Assembly (NCBI RefSeq): GCF_001648595.1
Contig: NZ_LBAW01000003.1
Span: 124,001-188,000 of the forward strand
Direction of reading: 5' to 3'
DNA length: 64,000 bases
DNA from: Legionella bozemanae
Lineage (GTDB): Bacteria > Pseudomonadota > Gammaproteobacteria > Legionellales > Legionellaceae
Shown: one piece after another, positions 15,302-22,636 of the stretch
Layout: each line of letters opens with the position of its first letter
How positions within the stretch are numbered: position 1 is the stretch's first letter
Made by a program: the position numbers and the translations under genes
Notes under the pieces: model-generated
Told to the model about the DNA's origin: nothing
Database searches by the model: none
The model's input: only the letters and a program-made list of their open reading frames with translations

Positions 15302-17784
15302 CCCTTGCTCCTTTCTAAAAAAACAGGCAGCCAAATATCTGGATTGTCGCCGACTTCAGTAATAATGTTATCCAGCAAACGAACACTTGCTAGATAGCCC
15401 GAAAAGACCCGAATTTCATCGGCAAGTGCGCTTAAATCGAGTGTGCACAACATCGACTCTTGTCCTTGTTTCACCAAAAACTGTCGTGATTCAGCAGTCA
15501 AGTGTTTAATATGCGCAAGCTCTGCTCGTGAGAGATTGAGCTTGTCGAGATAAATCGACTCAGAGGCTGTAGGATTGGGAAAATAAATGGTAGTGGCTAC
15601 ATTAGTCAGAATGTCGCTGGCAATGTCTGAATAAACTACGGATTCAGGAGCCTGGGTCATAAAGATAAAATGGCCGTTTTTCTTGCGAATGGTGGCCAGC
15701 CAGCTTTTCAAATTCTTCTTCCAGAATCTTGAGCCCAAAACCTGCCATGCTTCATCAATAATAAAAGAAGTCAATCGACCATCCAGACATAAGCGCATGC
15801 GATGAAGAAGATACATATAAACGGGAGTAGAAACCGTACTAGACATCTCATCCATTAAATAAGTAATGTCAAAGCCTACCTTGTCAAAATCAAAACAAAG
15901 CGATTCTTTTTCATTATCAAAAAGCCAAGCGTATTCCCCATCGTTTGTGACACCATGACCTTTAAGCCATCGGCGAAGTTCAAACCAACGAGGGAAATCA
16001 TAGGGCAGGCATTTACTTAAGTTGGTTAGCGTTCGATGATGTGGTTCCAAATGCTCGAAAACATAATTCACGCTCTCATTAAGCACTTCGGTAAGCGAGC
16101 CAGATAACTCCTCTTCCTCATTCTTTTTTACCAGATGTCCCAACCAATCCTTAACGAAGCTGCGGTTTTTTGGTGTATCAGGCAATTGCAGTGGATTCAT
16201 CCCTGTGGTTTGCGCATACTCTGGAGAAATCACTGAGTAGATGCTGTTGCCACAACTTAAAACATAAATTTTCGAAGCCTCATCCCGGTCTAAGAAAAAA
16301 CTGCGGTTGTTGTAACGTCCCATCTGTGCATCCAGAAATGCTACTAATGTGTTTTTACCCGCATTGGTAGCACCATAAATGGCAGTATGGCCTTTAGCTG
16401 GGTTGGTTTTGGAAGAGCGGCTGTGGTAGTTGAAATACACTGGGGTTCTTGAAGGGGTTTCAAGTAAGGTAACTGCAGCCCCTAAATGATTACCGTCTCT
16501 AAATCCGGTTTCATAATTATGGAGCGAACAGAAATCCACAAAATTATGCGAGGTTATGAGTGCTGAACGGGTTATAAAATGATGATTGGTTGGGAGTTGT
16601 GCCCAAAACGCCAGCTCCTGACCTATGGTTTCGCGAATAAGCACCATCCCGGAGGCCGCATAAATCTTAACAGCTTCCCGTATAGCATCCTCTAATTCTT
16701 CTTTGCTTGCGGCCACAAGCATTAATGTATTGTGATGGTATCCTAGTCGTATGGTTTGCGAAGAAAGTCCATCTTCTAAAACGCTCAAATGGTTAATTTG
16801 ACTCAAGCTCGCATCATGGGCATTAATCAGTTTTTCCCTTTTTTTATTCACCGTGTCCAGTGCCACTTCCCGTGGAATTGGCGCAAAGGAATGGGTGAGA
16901 ATAAATTCACAATCAAGTTCTAAAAGACTATCCAGCACAACACTTGCCGTGTATTGGCCATATTGCTTCACTGAAAGAATGGCTGCAAAACACACATCAT
17001 TCGATGCCGCACCTTGGAACTGGATGGATTGCCCAAAATAAAGTTGTTTATTGCAGAGGTATTGCCCCAAATGCCCATCTGGGTAGAGACTTTCAGTTCC
17101 CCATACCTCAGGAATGCTCTTGGCAATGGGTGAGTAACTGCAAGGCCGTTGAAACGGCAGGCTATCCCCGCCATTAGGAATCAAGGATAAAAAAGCCAAT
17201 AATTCGCTGTAACCCAGAGCCTGGTCATTATCCCCTAATAAACAAGGTTTGAATGGAGAAAGTGAGGTTTTTAACTGCTGCATTTTTGCTTTCAATGCAG
17301 TTAAATTCTCTTCACGAAGCAAAACTTTGCCTTTAGGACTTTGTGAGGCTTTCAATCGCTCCATAAAGGATAGTGATCGCGCTGCTTTGCTTGAAGTATC
17401 CCCTTTTAATACAGTAGTTAAATAAATGCTATTATGATAGAGGTTTTTGCCAGCAAAGCGGGCATGGTATTTGTCATTCACATGGCGCGCAAAGTTTGAT
17501 TTAAACGCACCTTGTAACTCAATATTTTCTTTTTTCCTATGGATGGTGACGTATTGGATAAAACGCTCATCAAGATGAAGCATGGCCTGATGTAATTGAC
17601 TGTTCAATTGATTCAAAGTCTCAGGTGCTTGCGTAATAAACGGAATGCCTTGAACTTTTAGGACAGCTCCCTGAAAACTTGACTTGGATTCAAAAACGAA
17701 AGGTGTATTTAAGTGGGTAATAGGATAAATGCTTGAAACTGGCGTTTCATCACGGGCCACTTTGGTCTTTTTAAACAGGTTCAT
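15298..17784 (-). CDS. lvhB4: LvhB4, VirB4-type ATPase with altered Walker A
   Basis: This 828-residue, largest ATPase of the system powers pilus assembly and substrate passage. The CagE/TrbE N-terminal domain runs over the first half. The nucleotide fold follows, with a P-loop at residues 471-479 reading GATNAGKNT and Walker B FIIDEAW (Asp677-Glu678). The residue after the P-loop lysine (Lys477) is Asn478 instead of the usual Ser/Thr that holds magnesium, with Thr479 next in line. The reading frame there is clean (GGT AAA AAC ACA). The protein is otherwise full length, so it may be a natural variant or weakened. It overlaps lvhB5 by 4 bases. Confidence 0.93.
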   Translation of the reverse strand: MNLFKKTKVARDETPVSSIYPITHLNTPFVFESKSSFQGAVLKVQGIPFITQAPETLNQLNSQLHQAMLHLDERFIQYVTIHRKKENIELQGAFKSNFARHVNDKYHARFAGKNLYHNSIYLTTVLKGDTSSKAARSLSFMERLKASQSPKGKVLLREENLTALKAKMQQLKTSLSPFKPCLLGDNDQALGYSELLAFLSLIPNGGDSLPFQRPCSYSPIAKSIPEVWGTESLYPDGHLGQYLCNKQLYFGQSIQFQGAASNDVCFAAILSVKQYGQYTASVVLDSLLELDCEFILTHSFAPIPREVALDTVNKKREKLINAHDASLSQINHLSVLEDGLSSQTIRLGYHHNTLMLVAASKEELEDAIREAVKIYAASGMVLIRETIGQELAFWAQLPTNHHFITRSALITSHNFVDFCSLHNYETGFRDGNHLGAAVTLLETPSRTPVYFNYHSRSSKTNPAKGHTAIYGATNAGKNTLVAFLDAQMGRYNNRSFFLDRDEASKIYVLSCGNSIYSVISPEYAQTTGMNPLQLPDTPKNRSFVKDWLGHLVKKNEEEELSGSLTEVLNESVNYVFEHLEPHHRTLTNLSKCLPYDFPRWFELRRWLKGHGVTNDGEYAWLFDNEKESLCFDFDKVGFDITYLMDEMSSTVSTPVYMYLLHRMRLCLDGRLTSFIIDEAWQVLGSRFWKKNLKSWLATIRKKNGHFIFMTQAPESVVYSDIASDILTNVATTIYFPNPTASESIYLDKLNLSRAELAHIKHLTAESRQFLVKQGQESMLCTLDLSALADEIRVFSGYLASVRLLDNIITEVGDNPDIWLPVFLERSKG

Positions 17785-17797
17785 AAGTGCGAACTCC

Positions 17798-18073
17798 TCA
17801 AAATTTTTGGTTCGGCATAGGTGGACAAAACGCCCATCGCTTATACATCACAGTGAAATAACGCGTGTCGTTACGGCACACCAACCAGCCATAGGTATGT
17901 AAAGGCAAGAACACCAATCCATAGAGCAGATTTCCCATCGCAATAAAAACACACACCGATATCATGAGGTTGATACTGTGGTATTCAAAAGTCACACCTC
18001 CAGTCATGGCACATCGTGTCAGCGCGCCATAGACTGGATGATGATTTAGCGTTGCCTCATTGATGTGACTCAT
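17798..18073 (-). CDS. lvhB3: LvhB3, VirB3-type membrane protein
   Basis: This 91-residue protein starts at the ATG at 18073 (MSHINEATL), with a GGGGTAGG ribosome binding site that overlaps the end of lvhB2. A longer in-frame reading starting inside lvhB2 is not favoured. A hydrophobic region (ISVCVFIAMGNLLYGLVFLPL) and the terminal YKRWAFCPPMPNQKF fit VirB3/TrbD, which partners VirB4 at the inner membrane. It lies 13 bases before lvhB4. Confidence 0.88.
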   Translation of the reverse strand: MSHINEATLNHHPVYGALTRCAMTGGVTFEYHSINLMISVCVFIAMGNLLYGLVFLPLHTYGWLVCRNDTRYFTVMYKRWAFCPPMPNQKF

Positions 18074-18077
18074 GATC

Positions 18078-18368
18078 CTACCCCACAAGAAGACTGTATA
18101 AAGAGGAACCGCCAAAGATAACGCCAAGACCTACGAGGATCATGACAAAGCGTTCTTTGGGGAGTTTTTGTTGCGCAATACACAAATACCCGGTACCCAC
18201 AATGGCGATAAGCCCTACTGCTTTAGCAACTGGCCCTTGTAAAAAGCGCACGGTGTTGTTGAGAATGCTCTCAATGCTGGCCGCAAACGTTGGTGTTGGA
18301 GCAAGAGTTAGTGTCAGGAGAACACGATGATTGATATTTTGTTTCAGTTGATTCAATAACTTTTTCAT
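18078..18368 (-). CDS. lvhB2: LvhB2, VirB2-type major pilin
   Basis: The protein is 96 residues, starting at 18368 (MKKLLNQLK), where AGGAG lies 7 bases upstream; a start 30 bases earlier would overlap lvrC. A long signal sequence ends near TPTFAA. The mature pilin has two hydrophobic helices (VAKAVGLIAIVGTGYLCIA and FVMILVGLGVIFGGSSLYSLLVG), the standard VirB2/TrbC layout. It is the first structural gene after lvrC, 13 bases downstream. Confidence 0.9.
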   Translation of the reverse strand: MKKLLNQLKQNINHRVLLTLTLAPTPTFAASIESILNNTVRFLQGPVAKAVGLIAIVGTGYLCIAQQKLPKERFVMILVGLGVIFGGSSLYSLLVG

Positions 18369-18381
18369 AAATTCTCCTGAT

Positions 18382-18582
18382 TTATTTGCCTTCATCATTA
18401 GCCGTTTGTTGATTTAGGGAAGCACGCTTGCGATGGAAAATTTCTTCGCGATCAATATCCGTGTTGGGCGGGGCGATAAAGCCGATCCGCGCATATTGCC
18501 CCTTCACATCCAGAAGCTTGACTTGAATCGTGCCATTATTGATGAGTACCTGTTCGCCAACTCTTCTGCTTAATATCAACAT
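18382..18582 (-). CDS. lvrC: LvrC, CsrA-family RNA-binding regulator on the ICE
   Basis: This 66-residue CsrA homologue begins MLILSRRVGEQVLI. It keeps the N-terminal RNA-contacting strand and the second contact region (IGFIAPPNTDIDREEI) with the arginine after Asp-Ile-Asp. CsrA proteins bind GGA-containing loops in mRNA leaders and block or stabilise translation. An element-borne copy placed between lvrB and lvhB2 is characteristic of Legionella ICEs, where it is reported to help control the element. It is distinct from the chromosomal csrA, which is not in this window. Confidence 0.92.
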   Translation of the reverse strand: MLILSRRVGEQVLINNGTIQVKLLDVKGQYARIGFIAPPNTDIDREEIFHRKRASLNQQTANDEGK

Positions 18583-18593
18583 GGTGTGTTCTC

Positions 18594-19061
18594 CTATGGT
18601 TTGATGTTTAAAATCTGTTTCATTTTCTTAAGTTGCGCATATGCCAATTCAAGATTGCGGGGTTTGTTACAACGCTTAGGTGGAATAAAAGCTAATCGTT
18701 TTTTTGCCGCCCTGCATAAATCGATAAATTGTGGCAAAGTAGGAGGTAGCTCTTTGGCTGCTAGACTTGCTATAGTTGCCTGTTCAATGACCTTATCCTC
18801 AAATTCTCCTAAAGCCTTAGCCCATTCCCGTTTTGCAAATTCAAGAAAATCCTCCTGCTTGAACTGGCTTCGCCATACAGAACCGTAATAGGCTGCAAAC
18901 TTGAGAAATAAGCCGTCTATACTCTTGCGATTAGTGGGAATACTTTGGGAAGAAGATAATGTTGCTCTCTGATTCATACTCATCGATGTATCCTGATTTG
19001 CACGACTCCCAGAGGGCATCTGTTGTTTTAGATTGGGAATAATTTGTTTTATGTGGTGCAT
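18594..19061 (-). CDS. lvrB: LvrB, replication-protein-P-like ICE protein
   Basis: This 155-residue protein starts at the ATG at 19061 (MHHIKQII), chosen for the AAGGA site; longer in-frame starts to 19157 run deep into lvrA. The C-terminal half (FAAYYGSVWRSQF, then WAKALGEFEDKVIEQ and PPTLPQFIDLCR) matches the pattern of phage replication protein P, a helicase-loading partner. It overlaps lvrA by more than 100 bases in another frame. In L. pneumophila LvrB is described as part of the lvrRABC control module; a replication role is my inference. Confidence 0.78.
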   Translation of the reverse strand: MHHIKQIIPNLKQQMPSGSRANQDTSMSMNQRATLSSSQSIPTNRKSIDGLFLKFAAYYGSVWRSQFKQEDFLEFAKREWAKALGEFEDKVIEQATIASLAAKELPPTLPQFIDLCRAAKKRLAFIPPKRCNKPRNLELAYAQLKKMKQILNIKP

Positions 19062-19809
19062 GTTTTGATTCCTTTGCAGTTGGAGTAATGAGTTCATCTT
19101 TCCAGCAATGCTGGGCAAGCCAGTTCGCAGGATATTTCCAAGGGGCAACCCACTCACCTTGACTTTTGAGTAGATTGATGAAGTTAATTTGTGCCTGTAG
19201 GGCGGTGAGCATTTCTTCGATTAACGCATCAGATGGGGATAGCGTTTGGAACACTTCCCAGGCTTTTTGTTGGGCTTTCTTAAGGGGATACAATTCCCAG
19301 AATGATTCGAAGCGTTTTTTTAAATAAATAAAATAATAATTATTATTACTTTGAGGTATGGCGGCTTTTGGGGATTCTGCTATGTCGGCTTTTAGTGGCT
19401 CACTCCCCGATAACCCAGCATTTACAAAGTTTTTCTCATGCAAATTTCTGTCGGCTTTCTGTGGCGGGTTTATGGCGGCTTTATTTTGGACAGAATAATG
19501 CCTTGTTGCTAATTCACATTTTAAAATAAGTTGCATTCCTTCGGATTGTATTGCAATGATCCCGACACGAACCAAACCGGATATTGCACGTCGTATTTGA
19601 TCACGCGACCAACTCTGACTTTTAATACCTTGGTGCGGCTCAATGTACAATTGTTCTGCAATCGATTGATAACTAATTCTTCGCTTTTCTCCAACGACCC
19701 CCGTTTTTCCATCCATATAGGGTCTTATTCCTCTTAAATAGGCAAGTTGCTGGATATGAGGCAATCCACTGAGAACTTCCAGCTCTTGGTGATTGATTAA
19801 AAAATCCAT
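18931..19809 (-). CDS. lvrA: LvrA, winged-helix / replication-protein-O-like ICE protein
   Basis: This 292-residue protein is the first gene of the leftward lvr-lvh operon. Residues about 10-110 read as a winged helix (RRISYQSIAEQLYIEP, SWSRDQIRRAISGLVRVGII). After a variable linker, residues about 165-235 carry FWELYPLKKAQQKAWEVF, then WVAPWKYPANWLAQHCWKDE. This is the arrangement at the C-terminus of many phage replication O-like proteins. Paired with the P-like LvrB it suggests an initiator and helicase-loader set for the excised circle. The published role is regulatory, and both may be true. Confidence 0.8.
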   Translation of the reverse strand: MDFLINHQELEVLSGLPHIQQLAYLRGIRPYMDGKTGVVGEKRRISYQSIAEQLYIEPHQGIKSQSWSRDQIRRAISGLVRVGIIAIQSEGMQLILKCELATRHYSVQNKAAINPPQKADRNLHEKNFVNAGLSGSEPLKADIAESPKAAIPQSNNNYYFIYLKKRFESFWELYPLKKAQQKAWEVFQTLSPSDALIEEMLTALQAQINFINLLKSQGEWVAPWKYPANWLAQHCWKDELITPTAKESKHAPHKTNYSQSKTTDALWESCKSGYIDEYESESNIIFFPKYSH

Positions 19810-19902
19810 GACTATATTTTGACTCCATAGGGTTATTTAGTTGAAAACATGATCCGTGTTACACTGGAAAACACAGCGAAGTATTCGTTAGAAAGTTACC
19901 AA

Positions 19903-19921
19903 ATAAAACGTAATGTTTTAT
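19903..19921. promoter_or_regulatory. Operator palindrome O1, lvrA/repressor intergenic region
   Basis: ATAAAAC-GTAAT-GTTTTAT is a perfect 7-base inverted repeat with a 5-base spacer, lying between lvrA and the divergent repressor gene. The same architecture recurs at 19947-19965 and, with one mismatch, at 26355-26373. It is the natural binding site candidate for the adjacent XRE/S24 repressor. Confidence 0.65.
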
Positions 19922-19946
19922 CGAATTCTTCATAATGTTTAATAAT

Positions 19947-19965
19947 ATAAAACACTTTGTTTTAT
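19947..19965. promoter_or_regulatory. Operator palindrome O2 plus half-site
   Basis: ATAAAAC-ACTTT-GTTTTAT is a second perfect copy, 44 bases from O1 (about four helical turns). A further GTTTTAT half-site lies at 19973-19979. The cluster ends about 20 bases before the repressor ATG, a good position for negative self-control of that gene. Confidence 0.65.
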
Positions 19966-19997
19966 GTAAAGTGTTTTATTAACTTATTCTGATAATC

Positions 19998-20663
19998 ATG
20001 AGCATAAAAGAAAGAATTGGTGAACGAATTACTCAATCCCGTAGAGCGCTGGGCATTACAATCAAGGAATTAGCTGAAAAAACAGGTGAGCTAAGCGCAG
20101 CTAGAATAAGTAATTGGGAACAAGGAACCAGAAGCCCTGGCCCTATGGAGGCAAAACTTTTAGCAAAGGCGTTAAATGTATCAGCATCCTTTCTCTTATG
20201 TCTTACAGATAATCCGGGCGGGGAAATATCAAAAAGCAGTAATGCAATTCAATTTATGCCAATCCTCCCATTACAGGAAGCCCCAAAAGCAAATGAATAT
20301 TTTCATGGTGTGAATATTATCGAGGATTCAAAAACCAAATTAATTGTTGATTCTATAAAAGGAAAAAAACCCAGCGAACGTTCTTTTGCGGTAGAAATTG
20401 AAGATAACAGTATGCAGCCACCTTTTTATAAAGGGGATCTTATTATTATTGATACAGAGGCCTCACCTAATCCAGGTGATTATGTTGTAGTTTACATACC
20501 CCAAAAAAATCAAACATACCTACGCAAATATAGTGAGGCTAAATCAAAAGATTATTTGTATCAGTTAATCGCTTATAATGAGTTATGGGCAACTATCGAG
20601 GTAACTAGCAAAAACGATGCTACCATTATAGGTACTGTAATTGAACATCGTAGATATTTGTAA
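19998..20663 (+). CDS. XRE-family repressor with S24 (LexA/CI-like) domain, LvrR-like
   Basis: This 221-residue protein has an N-terminal helix-turn-helix (residues about 8-62, LGITIKELAEKTGELSAARISNWEQG). The C-terminal S24 fold has a candidate Ser138 (DNSMQPPF) and Lys177 (YLRKY) dyad and the PGDYVVVY strand. Such repressors hold mobile elements silent and often self-cleave after DNA damage. I see no obvious Ala-Gly or Cys-Gly cleavage pair in the linker, so relief may work another way. It is divergent from lvrA, in the position of lvrR in Legionella lvrRABC modules, across two matching operators. Orthology to LvrR is likely but not proven here. Confidence 0.88.
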   Translation: MSIKERIGERITQSRRALGITIKELAEKTGELSAARISNWEQGTRSPGPMEAKLLAKALNVSASFLLCLTDNPGGEISKSSNAIQFMPILPLQEAPKANEYFHGVNIIEDSKTKLIVDSIKGKKPSERSFAVEIEDNSMQPPFYKGDLIIIDTEASPNPGDYVVVYIPQKNQTYLRKYSEAKSKDYLYQLIAYNELWATIEVTSKNDATIIGTVIEHRRYL

Positions 20664-20933
20664 TTTTTCAACTCGAATACTAATAGATAGAAAGATTACT
20701 AGCTAGAATTAAATAAAAACCTCATATTTATATATCCACTATCTTTCGATAATTTCTTAATTCTTTCATAAAAAGAATGGTTACTCATCCTTTACTTATC
20801 TCAACACTCAATAAATATTTTTTGAAAATATGCCTTTATATGATTGTCTTGATTAAATTTCTTTAATAAAAATAATAACTTGACAATCAAATTTAGGTTA
20901 AATACATTGGCCTCGAAGTATAAGGAGGTTCTT

Positions 20934-21311
20934 GTGAAAAAAATAATACTCTTATCAGCAATACTAGGAATTGCTTCCCTTAATTCTTATGCGGGACTGG
21001 TGGCTACCACCGTTCATAGCCGAGCTAATTGTTATAATAATGAATCCATAACCTGGTGGTTGAACCATTCTTATGACTGGCGTGTCGTAAGTGTACATTT
21101 CGATATTTACAATACTGCCCACCATATTGATACTGGCTACGCATATACTTGGCGACAAGCCGCAGTACACTGGGGAGAAGCACCTCTAGGAGATCATCGA
21201 TGGACTGTTTCTGGCTATCATTATTTAATTGATTATGGTAACGGAAAAATCCCTTTCGATTCAACGCATGTTGGCGATTGTAGTATTTATAATGGCTGGT
21301 GGGATTATTAA
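20934..21311 (+). CDS. Small exported Trp/Tyr/His-rich protein, unknown
   Basis: The start is taken as the GTG at 20934 because a perfect AAGGAGG lies 5 bases upstream; an ATG-less extension further left has no such site. The 125-residue product has a clear signal peptide (KKIILLSAILGIASLNSYA), giving a mature protein of about 105 residues rich in Trp, Tyr and His. Mature Cys residues (NCYNNES, GDCSIYN) could form a disulphide. No domain is recognised. It is followed 28 bases later by another exported protein gene, probably one transcript. It is ICE cargo and could act in the periplasm or outside the cell. Confidence 0.7.
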   Translation: MKKIILLSAILGIASLNSYAGLVATTVHSRANCYNNESITWWLNHSYDWRVVSVHFDIYNTAHHIDTGYAYTWRQAAVHWGEAPLGDHRWTVSGYHYLIDYGNGKIPFDSTHVGDCSIYNGWWDY

Positions 21312-21339
21312 TACGTTAAAAAAATTGTAAGGAATAAAA

Positions 21340-22164
21340 ATGAAAATAAAATTATTAATAGCAAGTATATCAGCCCTCCTTACTTTCAATGTAATGGCAG
21401 AGACCTCCAACCCATCCAAAGAAGAAATGGATAAAAAAGCCAGAGAATATTTAGCCAAATCTGGTATTAATATTCCAGAAACAACAGATATAAGTATTGT
21501 TTCCGCTACCAAGTATATCAATGCCCCAACCGCCGCAAATGATAAAAATGACGCCTATATAGCGAAAAAAATGCAAGAATTTTTATCAATGAATCAAGAG
21601 CAACAAAAAAATGGTTATGTGCAAGTTGCTGAACCGCGAGCAAAAGAGTTAATGGAGTTAAAATACATTGCTCCAACTCAGATAAAAAAATATAAAGATA
21701 CTTTTTCTCCAATTAGTACTCATATAAGAATGTCAATTGATGAAATAAAACTAGCTTATACCTTCTTAGGTGTCCCAGAAACAGATAGGAACCTAACGAT
21801 AGGAGTAGCCCCTTTTGGCGCTTATAAACAAGTAAAAAATGGAGATAAAGGAGATGGCTGGGATGGAGCTGTCCAATTTTTTGAAAAAGATGGCATAGGC
21901 AGTTGTGCTTATTATGAGCATAACAGAATACTCGCCCAGAGTGGCGTTGAACTGATAAAAGAGTTAGTAACTTATGATGTTGATAATAAACCTACGATTG
22001 TATTAGTCAAAGGAACAGAACAAACAGGCTTTGTATATAAATTAAAATGGTATGATCAAACCTTTAGTAGAGAGTTGGAGTGCGCAAACACAAAGTTTAG
22101 CTCACAAATACGCTCGGAAGTTATAAACTTAGCTAATCGGATAGAGAATTACCAGCATCAGTAA
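21340..22164 (+). CDS. Exported hypothetical protein paired with the upstream gene
   Basis: This 274-residue protein has a signal peptide (MKIKLLIASISALLTFNVMA) and an AGGA ribosome binding site. The mature protein is Lys/Glu-rich in its first third, then has a more structured part (GVAPFGAYKQVKNG, GDGWDGAVQFFEKDGIGSCAYYEHN) with two cysteines. I do not recognise a family. Cotranscription with the preceding exported gene is likely from the 28-base gap. A role on the ICE (exclusion, pilus accessory or cargo) is open. Confidence 0.7.
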   Translation: MKIKLLIASISALLTFNVMAETSNPSKEEMDKKAREYLAKSGINIPETTDISIVSATKYINAPTAANDKNDAYIAKKMQEFLSMNQEQQKNGYVQVAEPRAKELMELKYIAPTQIKKYKDTFSPISTHIRMSIDEIKLAYTFLGVPETDRNLTIGVAPFGAYKQVKNGDKGDGWDGAVQFFEKDGIGSCAYYEHNRILAQSGVELIKELVTYDVDNKPTIVLVKGTEQTGFVYKLKWYDQTFSRELECANTKFSSQIRSEVINLANRIENYQHQ

Positions 22165-22250
22165 ACTTATTTAAAAGGCTTGGATTACAAATCTAAGCCT
22201 AATCAAATTTAAACCCTATGATTTATTTAGGTGCATTAAAATATTAACGT

Positions 22251-22493
22251 CTATTCCCCAAAAAATAGTAAGAATAATTCTGCTAGGGTTATCCCTTTTT
22301 CCTTGTCTAAATAATATCTTCCTTCCAATACAGCGAGTAGAAACGTTGTCGAAATTTGAAGTGATGCACCGAGCTCCTTTAAATCAAGATGGCTGTATTT
22401 TAGCAATATCTCAATAAGATATTTTTGTTTCTTTCTATTACACGTAAAATTAAAATTTACAATTCCCTCTTCTTCTTTACAAGCAACACTCAT
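22251..22493 (-). CDS. Small HTH-like protein, unknown
   Basis: This is an 80-residue protein. Residues about 23-65 (QKYLIEILLKYSHLDLKELGASLQISTTFLLAVLEG) have the spacing of a helix-turn-helix, with the turn near GASLQIS. A CAGGGA site precedes the ATG. It is single, convergent with the exported pair and divergent from the 448-residue gene, so it might regulate the latter. The HTH call is by eye and moderate. Confidence 0.55.
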   Translation of the reverse strand: MSVACKEEEGIVNFNFTCNRKKQKYLIEILLKYSHLDLKELGASLQISTTFLLAVLEGRYYLDKEKGITLAELFLLFFGE

Positions 22494-22636
22494 TTATAAA
22501 TCCCTGAGATAAAAATCACACAAGTCTATGTATTGACATGCGTATTGAAACACGGAAAATACTCGAACGTAAACTTCTAAATTTCATGCTGATTTATAGA
22601 GGTTATTTTCAATTTTGAAAGAAATTTGGGCTTAAT

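Noticed and set aside
18931-19157. The upstream extension of lvrB to 19157
   Set aside because: It adds about 32 residues that run antiparallel to no motif, lie entirely within lvrA and lack a ribosome binding site; the ATG at 19061 has AAGGA.
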